Below are positions 8,668 through 16,362 of a stretch of DNA of 64,000 nucleotides, piece after piece. The DNA is from DATFRX01 sp035630615. Lineage in GTDB: Bacteria; Actinomycetota; Actinomycetes; Propionibacteriales; Nocardioidaceae. Position 1 is the first letter of the stretch. Each line of letters opens with the position of its first letter. Where the stretch lies: NCBI GenBank assembly GCA_035630615.1, contig DASQKI010000111.1, forward strand, positions 9,996 through 73,995, given 5' to 3'. The translations under genes were made by a program, and so were the position numbers. The notes under the pieces are model-generated. The model ran no database searches. It was not told where the DNA came from and worked only from the letters and a program-made list of their open reading frames with translations.

Positions 8668-9669
8668 ATGGCCGTGGAGATCTTCACGCACGCGCACTGG
8701 CGCGCCCGCGGACTGAGTGAGCGAGCACTGCGCCGCGCACTCGAGTCGGGCGCCGTGTGGCGCGTACTCAAGAGCGTGTACGCCGACGTGTCCGTCCCCG
8801 ACTGCCTCGAGACACGGGCGCGCGCCATCGCCCTGATTCGTCCACGCGAGACCGCGGTTGGACGACAGACGGCCGCATGGCTATCCGGACTCGATGTGCT
8901 GCCACCGGGACGGTCGGTCGTGGACGAGCCGATTCGACTGATCGTCGCGCCCGACGTCACCCCTCCTCGCCTGCCGGGCTGCCGCTCTTACCAGGCGCCG
9001 CTACCCGAATCGGACATGGTCGAGCAACACGGCGTGACACGTACGACCGACCTGCGGACCGCCCTGGACCTGGGCCGCTTCTGTCAGCGCGAGCAGGCAG
9101 TAGCGTCGCTGGACGCCTTCCTCCATAGCGGCCGGGTGTCGCTGATCGAGCTGTGGCAGCGGGCGAGCATGCTCGTTCGAGTACGAAACTGCCGCATCCT
9201 GCGGGCGAACCTCTCTGATGCGGATGCCGGCGCGGAGTCCTACGCCGAGAGCGTCCTGCGCGTGGTCTACGTCGACGGCGGTCTGCCACGGCCCGAGACC
9301 CAGATCGCGGTGTCGGACCGGTCGGGCGCACTGATCGGCTTTCTCGATCTGGGGTGGCTGCGCTATCGCGTGGGTGCGGAGTACGACGGCGAAGAAGGAC
9401 ACGACACCGACGAGCAACGTGAGCATGACGAGCGCCGGCGGGCAACGATGCGGCGCGAGGACGACTGGGTGGTCGCAGTGGCTCGCAAGAGTGAGCTCTG
9501 GGGGCATCGGGCCGCGCTGGTGAAACGTACCGCGGAGTTGCTTCTCGAGGCCGGCTGGTCACCAGACGACGCCACGATTCTGGAGCAGATCGTTCGCGCC
9601 GATGAGTTCGAAGCCCGGACCGGCCAGCGGTGGCAATGGATGCCGGTCAAGGGCGGTCGGGTGGCCTGA
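8668..9669 (+). CDS. AbiEi-like / DUF559-type protein (wHTH plus PD-(D/E)xK-like nuclease fold)
   Basis: 333 aa. The first ~95 residues form a winged-helix domain of the AbiEi type (GLSERALRRALESGAVWRVL, then VGRQTAAWLSGLD). The C-terminal ~130 residues resemble the DUF559/Vsr-like fold: LIGFLDLGWLRYRVGAEYDGEEGH supplies a D...E-x-D arrangement like the D...ExK core of endonucleases. Such proteins are multi-copy in actinomycetes and are often annotated as type IV antitoxin-like, without a toxin partner. None is present here. The gene is flanked by inverted arrays of a 32-bp repeat, which suggests a nuclease-repeat unit. Activity is inferred only. Confidence 0.8.
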   Translation: MAVEIFTHAHWRARGLSERALRRALESGAVWRVLKSVYADVSVPDCLETRARAIALIRPRETAVGRQTAAWLSGLDVLPPGRSVVDEPIRLIVAPDVTPPRLPGCRSYQAPLPESDMVEQHGVTRTTDLRTALDLGRFCQREQAVASLDAFLHSGRVSLIELWQRASMLVRVRNCRILRANLSDADAGAESYAESVLRVVYVDGGLPRPETQIAVSDRSGALIGFLDLGWLRYRVGAEYDGEEGHDTDEQREHDERRRATMRREDDWVVAVARKSELWGHRAALVKRTAELLLEAGWSPDDATILEQIVRADEFEARTGQRWQWMPVKGGRVA

Positions 9670-9683
9670 CACGCGCTCGCATA

Positions 9684-9781
9684 GCGGGCGGGACGCGCAA
9701 CCTCGACGCGAAGAAGTGGGCGGGACGCGCAACCTCGACGCGAAGAAGTGGGCGGGACGCGCAAGGTCGGCGGGAAGGGGT
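9684..9781. repeat. Tandem array of the 32-bp repeat, inverted orientation (three units)
   Basis: Three units of the upp-downstream repeat appear as the reverse complement (GGGACGCGCAACCTCGACGC, then GAAGAAGTGGGC). The GACGCGC core falls at 9692, 9724 and 9756, again a 32-bp period. The array ends at the 3' ends of both the AbiEi-like gene and pntB, which converge here. With the 8456-8622 array it makes an inverted frame around the single gene 8668-9669. Confidence 0.95.
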
Positions 9782-9784
9782 GGG

Positions 9785-11170
9785 CTAGAGGGCCTTGACG
9801 GCGTTGAGCAGCTTGCCCATCGAATCCTTGGCGTCGCCGAACAGCAGCGACGTCTTCGGGTCGAACAGCAGCTCGTTCTCGATCCCGGCGAAGCCCGGCC
9901 GCATCGAGCGCTTCATGAAGACGATCTGCTTCGCGTCGTCGGCGTTGAGGATCGGCATGCCGTAGATCGGCGCGCCCGGCGTCGTACGCGCGGCCGGATT
10001 GACCACGTCGTTGGCGCCGACGACCAACACCACGTCGGCGTTCTTGAAGTCACCGTTGATCGAATCCATCTCGATCAACTGGTCGTACGGCACCTGCGCC
10101 TCGGCGAGCAGCACGTTCATGTGCCCGGGCATCCGGCCGGCTACCGGGTGGATCGCATAGTCGACCCTGACGCCGCGCTCGCCAAGCATGTCGACGAGCT
10201 CCCGAAGCGAGTGCTGCGCCTGGGCGACGGCCAGTCCGTAGCCCGGCACGATGATGGCCCGCTCGGCGTAGCCCAGCAGGATCGCCACATCATCGGGCGT
10301 CATCGACTTGACCGGCCGGTCGCTGACCTCGCCACCGCCGAGCGTCGACCCACCCTTGAGCGCGCCGAAGAGGATGTTGGGCAGCGACCGCCCCATCGCC
10401 GATGCCATCAGCTTGGTGAGGAACGTGCCGGACGCGCCGACGAGCGTGCCGCCGACCAACAGCAGCGTGTTTTCGAGGATGTACCCGCCGGCAGCCACGC
10501 TGAGTCCGGTGAACGCGTTGAGCAACGAGATCACGATCGGCACGTCGGCGCCACCGACCGGGAGTACGAGGAGGATGCCGAGCACCAAGCCCAGCAGGCA
10601 GATCGCGACCCCGATCCACAGCGCGGCGTCGAGCACGATCACGACGGACAGTCCGAGCGTCACCAGGAGGGTGGCGCCGAAGGCGAGCGGCAGGCCGTTG
10701 AAGATGACCGGACGTCCGGTCATCAGTTCCTGAAGCTTGGCGAACGTCACCATCGAGCCGGAGAAGCTCACCGAACCGACGATGATCGTGAATGCCGTCG
10801 CGGCCAGGGTGAACTCCTCGACGCTGTCGGCGACCGGCACCAGCGTGTCGAGCTCGAGCAAGGCCACGAGCGCGGCAGCGCCGCCACCGACGCCATTGAA
10901 CAGCGCCACCAGCTGCGGCATCTGCGTCATCTTGACGCGGCGGGCGCCGACCGCACCGACGACGGCGCCGATCGCGATCGCGATCAGGATCGGCGTCACG
11001 TGCTCGAGGTCGTCCCGCTCCCAGAAGACGACGACACAGGCGATGAGAGCGCCGGCGGCGCCGATCAGGTTGCCGCGCCGGGCCGTACGCGGTGACGACA
11101 ACGCTTTGAGGGCGACGATGAAACACACTGCCGCGAGCAGGTACGCGAGCTGCACCCAGGTGGGGGTCAC
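9785..11170 (-). CDS. pntB: NAD(P) transhydrogenase subunit beta
   Basis: 461 aa. It is a membrane subunit with about nine hydrophobic segments in the first 270 residues, followed by the NADP-binding domain III (VPGYGLAVAQAQHSLRELVD, then AIHPVAGRMPGHMNVLLAEA). The complex couples proton re-entry to hydride transfer from NADH to NADP+, supplying NADPH. It is the last gene of a three-gene operon. Its start overlaps the pntAb stop by 4 nt. Confidence 0.97.
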   Translation of the reverse strand: MTPTWVQLAYLLAAVCFIVALKALSSPRTARRGNLIGAAGALIACVVVFWERDDLEHVTPILIAIAIGAVVGAVGARRVKMTQMPQLVALFNGVGGGAAALVALLELDTLVPVADSVEEFTLAATAFTIIVGSVSFSGSMVTFAKLQELMTGRPVIFNGLPLAFGATLLVTLGLSVVIVLDAALWIGVAICLLGLVLGILLVLPVGGADVPIVISLLNAFTGLSVAAGGYILENTLLLVGGTLVGASGTFLTKLMASAMGRSLPNILFGALKGGSTLGGGEVSDRPVKSMTPDDVAILLGYAERAIIVPGYGLAVAQAQHSLRELVDMLGERGVRVDYAIHPVAGRMPGHMNVLLAEAQVPYDQLIEMDSINGDFKNADVVLVVGANDVVNPAARTTPGAPIYGMPILNADDAKQIVFMKRSMRPGFAGIENELLFDPKTSLLFGDAKDSMGKLLNAVKAL

Positions 11171-11484
11171 GCCGACTCCTCACCTTCGGCGCGGGCGGCC
11201 GGTTTCTTCCGTACGCTGAACATCTCCAGCATCCGGTCGGTCACGACGAAGCCGCCGACCATGTTGAGCGTCGCGAGCACGACAGCCGTCAGGCCGACGA
11301 CGAGGGCGCCGGTCGAGTCGGCCGTCCCGGCGACGAGGATGGCGCCGATCAGGATGACGCCGTGGATCGCGTTGGCTCCCGACATCAGCGGTGTGTGCAG
11401 CGTCGACGACACCTTGGAGATGACTTCGACGCCGACGAAGACCGATAAGACGAAGATGGTCAGCCAGACCACGGACTCGGTCAC
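11167..11484 (-). CDS. pntAb: NAD(P) transhydrogenase subunit alpha part 2 (membrane segment)
   Basis: 105 aa with three to four transmembrane helices (WLTIFVLSVFVGVEVISKV, then HGVILIGAILVAG and a third at 55-80). This is the membrane portion of the alpha subunit, which is a separate polypeptide in many actinomycetes. It starts with GTG overlapping the pntAa stop and ends overlapping pntB. Translational coupling would keep subunits in balance. Confidence 0.95.
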   Translation of the reverse strand: MTESVVWLTIFVLSVFVGVEVISKVSSTLHTPLMSGANAIHGVILIGAILVAGTADSTGALVVGLTAVVLATLNMVGGFVVTDRMLEMFSVRKKPAARAEGEESA

Positions 11485-12671
11485 GCTTGGGTCCCTTCCG
11501 CTGCTGCGGTCGTCTCGTCGGCTTCCGGCTGTTCGGCCGCCGCTTCGTCGGTAGCGCCACCGGTCAACAGCTCCCGGGTCGGCCCATGCCGTACTTCACC
11601 GTTGTGCGTGACACAGCATCCGGCCACGACCTCGTCGTGGAAGTCCGGTGCGAAACCGTTGTCGCCCGTCATCAGGCTGAGGAGGTTAACGATGTTTTGG
11701 GCGAGCAGTTGGCTGGCCGGGCCGGGCATCTGACTCGGCACGTTGAGCGCGCCCCAGACCTGAGCGTTGCCGATCTTTACGGTCTTGCCGGGCTCGGTGC
11801 CCTCGACGTTGCCGCCGCCCTCGGCCGCCAGGTCGACCACGACCGATCCGGGCCCCATCTTTTCGACCATGTCGCGCGTGACCAGCACCGGGGCTCGCTT
11901 GCCCGGCACGGCGGCCGTCGTGATCAGCGCGTCGGCGGCCGCGATGTACGGCGAGAGCAGCTCGCGTTGGCGGCTGGCCCGATCTTCGGTCATCTCGCGC
12001 GCGTACCCGCCGGCGCCTTCGAGCGTGTCGAGCTCGAGGTCGATGGCCTGGGCACCCATCGACTGGATCTCCTCGGCGGCGGCCGCTCGTACGTCGTAGG
12101 CCTTGACAACCGCACCGAGGCGCTTGCAGGTCGCGATCGCCTGGAGTCCGGCGACACCGGCGCCGAGCACGACGACCTCGGCCGGTGGGACGGTGCCGGC
12201 GGCCGTCATGTTGAGCGGAAACATCCGCCGCAGCAGCCCGGCCGTGACGATCGCGCAGCGATAGCCGGCGACCAGTGCCTGCGACGACAGCGCGTCCATC
12301 GACTGCGCGCGCGAGATCCGCGGCACCAACTCGAGCGAGAACGAGGTGATCTTGCAGTCGCGCAGTTCGACGACGCGGTTCCATTCGCCGACCGGCAAGA
12401 AAGAGATCGTCGCCGCTCCGGCTCGGAGCCCTCGGACCTGATCGGCCCGCAGCGGCTGCACCGACAAGACGATGTCCGCGACCGAGACGGCGGCACCCGT
12501 GACGGCCGCGCCGGCGTCGCGATAATCCTGGTCGGAATGGCCCGCGCTGAGCCCCGCTCCGGGCTCGACGGCGACGTCATATCCGAGCCCCGTCAGCTTG
12601 CCCACGAGCTCCGGAACGAGCGCCACTCGATGCTCCGCGTCGGCGGTCTCCTTCACGACTGCGATGTTCAC
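11481..12671 (-). CDS. pntAa: NAD(P) transhydrogenase subunit alpha part 1 (NAD-binding)
   Basis: 396 aa, GTG start. It is related to alanine dehydrogenase, with an N-terminal catalytic domain and a Rossmann NAD site (VVLGAGVAGLQAIATCKRLG near residues 165-185). This soluble domain I binds NAD(H). The Ala/Glu-rich tail after residue ~365 is typical linker sequence. First gene of the pntAa-pntAb-pntB operon; a perfect palindrome at 12723-12742 lies 52 bp upstream of the start. Confidence 0.96.
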   Translation of the reverse strand: MNIAVVKETADAEHRVALVPELVGKLTGLGYDVAVEPGAGLSAGHSDQDYRDAGAAVTGAAVSVADIVLSVQPLRADQVRGLRAGAATISFLPVGEWNRVVELRDCKITSFSLELVPRISRAQSMDALSSQALVAGYRCAIVTAGLLRRMFPLNMTAAGTVPPAEVVVLGAGVAGLQAIATCKRLGAVVKAYDVRAAAAEEIQSMGAQAIDLELDTLEGAGGYAREMTEDRASRQRELLSPYIAAADALITTAAVPGKRAPVLVTRDMVEKMGPGSVVVDLAAEGGGNVEGTEPGKTVKIGNAQVWGALNVPSQMPGPASQLLAQNIVNLLSLMTGDNGFAPDFHDEVVAGCCVTHNGEVRHGPTRELLTGGATDEAAAEQPEADETTAAAEGTQA

Positions 12672-12722
12672 TCGCCGAACCGTAGTAGAGCGTGTACGCC
12701 CCGACTACCTATCGAGACGCTC

Positions 12723-12742
12723 GTCTCACCATAATGTGAGAC
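12723..12742. promoter_or_regulatory. Palindrome upstream of pntAa (candidate operator)
   Basis: GTCTCAC (12723-12729) and GTGAGAC (12736-12742) are perfect arms with a 6-bp spacer CATAAT. The site lies between the pnt operon and the sigma-factor remnant, 52 bp from the pntAa GTG. The AT-rich core and length fit a dimeric TetR- or GntR-like operator. The cognate regulator is not evident. Confidence 0.5.
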
Positions 12743-12825
12743 AAATTGAGCACAACTCACGATCGCGTTGAACCTCCTCGCCGCCTGCTGTGTCTGGATC
12801 TGTAGATCGCAGTGAAGGAGTGACG

Positions 12826-13665
12826 ATGCGCAAGCCGAGCTGGGAGGCCGACTTCGTCGCGTTTTACCACGCGCGGAGCCGCTCGCTGCGACGCACGGCG
12901 TACGCGATGTGTGGCGACTGGGCGCTGACCGACGACCTCGTGCAGCACACGTTCACGCGGCTCTACACCCACTGGCCACGGATCAAGAACGACCGCCCCG
13001 ACGGATACGCCCGGCGCACGCTCGTCCCAGATCGGCCCCGGCACCGACGCGGGTCAGCGCCCGACGCAGCCCGGGCCGGTCGCGGGGGGCCGGAGCAGCC
13101 CGACGTCGACGCCGGATACCAGCAGATCGCCGATCGCGTCGAGACCGTCACGCGGAGCCACCTGCCGGGCATCGAGCCACGGACCGACGACATCTACCCG
13201 AGCGACTGGACTCGCGACACGGCCCTGCCGGAGCAGCGGTGGGAGGACGCGACCGAGTGGCACGGTCTCTTCACGGTCGCCGCGGCGGCCGGCGATCAGG
13301 ACCTGTGGGTGAGTGCGATGTACATGCCGGCTGGTGATCGACCGAGCCTGGCGAGCGATCGCGCCTATTGCGACAGGCAGCAATCGACCCGATGCGAGGT
13401 CGACGGGACCGCCAACGCATGGACGACCATCGACGAGATGCTCAGCAGCGCCGATGGCGTCAACACCTACTGGCTTCGAGTACGCGCAGCCCGGGACGGC
13501 GGGGCCTACAGCAACCTCGTTCGCATTGGGTTGCGCACCTCCTCGTTGCAGCAGGCCCGAGAGCTCTGGGCCGTCGACGTCGCACAGCTGCGGGCGATCG
13601 CGACCGATCCGGATCTCGCGATCCCGCGCCCGGCGGCGTGGCCTCCGCCGCCGCACGGCGACTAG
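12826..13665 (+). pseudogene. SigE-family sigma factor fused by deletion to the tail of its membrane partner
   Basis: ATG 12826 follows a GAAGGA. Residues 1-67 are sigma-70 region 2 of the SigE family (RTAYAMCGDWALTDDLVQHT and RLYTHWPRIKNDRPDGYARR). At about 13027 homology stops where the sequence should continue into the region 2/4 linker. What follows, from about residue 95, reads like the extracytoplasmic part of the anti-sigma-like membrane protein usually encoded downstream (DDIYPSDWTRDTALPEQRW, ATEWHGLFTVAAAAG). Region 4, needed for -35 recognition, and the partner's membrane anchor are both missing. A single in-frame deletion joining two adjacent genes explains this. The 279-aa product is unlikely to act as a sigma factor. 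Confidence 0.75.
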
Positions 13666-13712
13666 GGCGACGTACGGTCGGAGCGACCGCGCCGGGTCGG
13701 GTCGACGGTCGA

Positions 13713-13784
13713 TGACAAGCTTGCTTGACATTCGGTGCACGCGCCTGCAGACTCGGAGTTGTGACAAGCAAGCTTGACATCCGG
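13713..13784 (+). promoter_or_regulatory. Twin 23-bp operator-like repeats upstream of XRE gene
   Basis: Two near-identical 23-mers start with TGACAAGC and end with CTTGACATYCGG at 13713-13735 and 13762-13784, 49 bp apart. Their 12-bp cores CAAGCTTGCTTG and CAAGCAAGCTTG are exact reverse complements of each other, so each copy carries the core in opposite orientation. The first contains a perfect TTGACA (13725-13730) that could be a -35 box. The second ends 11 bp before ATG 13796. The arrangement suits autoregulation by the XRE protein that follows. Confidence 0.65.
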
Positions 13785-13795
13785 TCGCGACACTG

Positions 13796-13990
13796 ATGCG
13801 CAATCGGGTACGGGAGCTCCGGCACCAGCGCGGACTGTCACAGGCCGCGCTCGGCACCGCGCTCGGGGTGTCCCGACAGACCGTCAACTCGATCGAAACC
13901 GGGCGCTATCTGCCGTCGCTACCACTCGCCCTCGAGATCGCCCGGCACTTCGAACTGATCGTGGAGGAGATATTCGATGTCGACGAATGA
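13796..13990 (+). CDS. Small XRE-family (YozG/Cro-like) transcriptional regulator
   Basis: 64 aa and almost entirely a helix-turn-helix: RELRHQRGLSQAALGTALGV then SRQTVNSIETGRYLPSLPLA. Such minimal Cro/CI-type proteins commonly sit before a small integral membrane protein gene, as here, with a 14-nt overlap. It likely binds the twin repeats immediately upstream and represses its own operon. Effector unknown. Confidence 0.92.
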   Translation: MRNRVRELRHQRGLSQAALGTALGVSRQTVNSIETGRYLPSLPLALEIARHFELIVEEIFDVDE

Positions 13991-14378
13991 CACCGCTCGC
14001 CGATCCGTTCAGCAGTGGGCCGTCCCCGGATTCGCCGTCGCGATCGGCATCGCGTACTTGGTGGCCGGCATCGTCGGAGACGAGACCACCTTTGGCGTTT
14101 TTGGCCTCGTGCTCATGGTGTCGATCGCGATCGGCGTTCTCCTCGTACGGCGACACAGCGAAACCGTGCAGGGCATGCTCGACCGACGCGACGAGCGCAT
14201 CGTGCAGATCGACGTCAAGGCCACCGCGTTCGCCGGCAGCGTGGTGATCATGGCGATCCTGATCGCGTTCGTCGTCGAGATCGCCCGCGGTCACGACGGC
14301 GCGCCGTATGCCGCCCTCGGAGCCTTGGCCGGCGTCGCCTATCTGGTCGGCGTCGTCTGGCACCGACTGCGCGGGTAA
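13977..14378 (+). CDS. Four-helix membrane protein paired with XRE regulator
   Basis: 133 aa. Four predicted transmembrane helices at about residues 14-30, 38-57, 85-105 and 110-130, with a charged loop (RRHSETVQGMLDRRDERIVQ) between the second and third. This layout matches small DUF2178-like proteins found behind XRE regulators, but no function is known. The start overlaps the XRE gene by 14 nt, so the two are co-translated. Confidence 0.8.
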   Translation: MSTNDTARRSVQQWAVPGFAVAIGIAYLVAGIVGDETTFGVFGLVLMVSIAIGVLLVRRHSETVQGMLDRRDERIVQIDVKATAFAGSVVIMAILIAFVVEIARGHDGAPYAALGALAGVAYLVGVVWHRLRG

Positions 14379-14423
14379 GGCAATGCGCGCGACACCGGAT
14401 GCGGCGACCCGTACCGTCGGGGC

Positions 14424-15062
14424 GTGACCCACCCGTACTGGCCGCTGTTCGACCTGACGCTCACGACACCGGATCTCGAACTGCGGGTCGCGACCGAGCC
14501 CGTCCTGCTGCGGCTTGCCGATGTCATGCCCGACGATGTCGACGTCGACCCGTCGCTGCCCCGGTATGGCGACCCCGACTCACGGATGGCTCTCGGCGCC
14601 GGCCTCTTTCAGTCGTATTGGCGGGCCTTCGGCACCTGGCGACCCGACTCATGGGCGATCCCGTTTCTCGTGTTCCGGGGCGGCGACCTGATCGGGATGC
14701 AGGCGCTCGAGGGCGACGACTTCGCGACGCTGCGTACGGTCGACAGCTTCTCCCTGCTGGTACGCGAGGCTCGCGGCAAGGGGTACGGCAAGCAGATGCG
14801 CGACGCCGTACTCGCACTCGCCTTCGGCCCACTCGAGGCGGTTCGCGCCGTGACGTCGGCTTGGCACGACAATCACGCGTCGCTCGGTGTCTCGAAGGCG
14901 CTCGGCTACGTCGACAACGGCGAGGTGCTGCACCGACGTGACGACGGCGTCGACGTCATGGTGCACCTGCGCCTGTCTCGGGAGGCGTGGCTGGCCCGAT
15001 CGGATCGGCCGCCGGTCGACATCGCCGGCTTCGAACCCTGTCGACCTCTCTTCGGCGCGTGA
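14424..15062 (+). CDS. GNAT-family N-acetyltransferase
   Basis: 212 aa, GTG start. The acetyl-CoA-binding motif is REARGKGYGKQMRDAV (about residues 114-129), followed by a conserved beta-bulge strand. The N-terminal part (MTHPYWPLFDLTLTTPDLEL) and the CoA-site sequence fit RimJ/RimL-like enzymes that acetylate protein N-termini or small amines. The substrate is unknown. Its 3' end is followed at once by a head-to-head pair of the 32-bp repeat. Confidence 0.9.
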   Translation: MTHPYWPLFDLTLTTPDLELRVATEPVLLRLADVMPDDVDVDPSLPRYGDPDSRMALGAGLFQSYWRAFGTWRPDSWAIPFLVFRGGDLIGMQALEGDDFATLRTVDSFSLLVREARGKGYGKQMRDAVLALAFGPLEAVRAVTSAWHDNHASLGVSKALGYVDNGEVLHRRDDGVDVMVHLRLSREAWLARSDRPPVDIAGFEPCRPLFGA

Positions 15063-15078
15063 CCAGCGGCCCTCTCAT

Positions 15079-15173
15079 TCGCGCCGAGATTGCGCGTCCT
15101 GCCCGCAGAAGTGGACAGGACGCGCAATGTCGGCGCGAAAGAAACGGGCGGGACGCGCAATGTCGGCGCGAAA
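15079..15173. repeat. Head-to-head copies of the dispersed repeat (possible bidirectional terminator)
   Basis: One unit in the upp-side orientation (TTCGCGCCGAGATTGCGCGT, 15079-15098, then CCTGCC) is followed after about 10 bp by two units in the opposite orientation (CAGGACGCGCAATGTCGGCG at 15116-15135 and a copy 33 bp later). The first two arms are complementary over about 25 bp and would form a long GC hairpin in RNA. It lies between the GNAT gene and menB, which converge. No gene sits between the inverted units here, unlike at 8.4-9.8 kb. Confidence 0.9.
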
Positions 15174-15309
15174 AGGTGCGGACCACGGCGTACGACAGAT
15201 GCGGCACGTGCCGTCCATGCGTGTGCGATCGCAACCGTCAGTACGCCGAGGTCCTCGAGCCGGTCGCAGAGGGCTCGCACACACCGCGAGCGCCATCGTT
15301 CGTCGGCTC

Positions 15310-16233
<924 letters not shown>

Positions 16234-16362
16234 GCGGACAGGTTTCCACACTGCCCCGCACCGACAGATGTCTGTGCGTGCCGACCGGATTTCGTTCAGG
16301 TGTCCGGTGACTGCCGGCCGGTCCGTCCGTAGCGTCGCCGACATCGGACGAGAGGACCGGCC

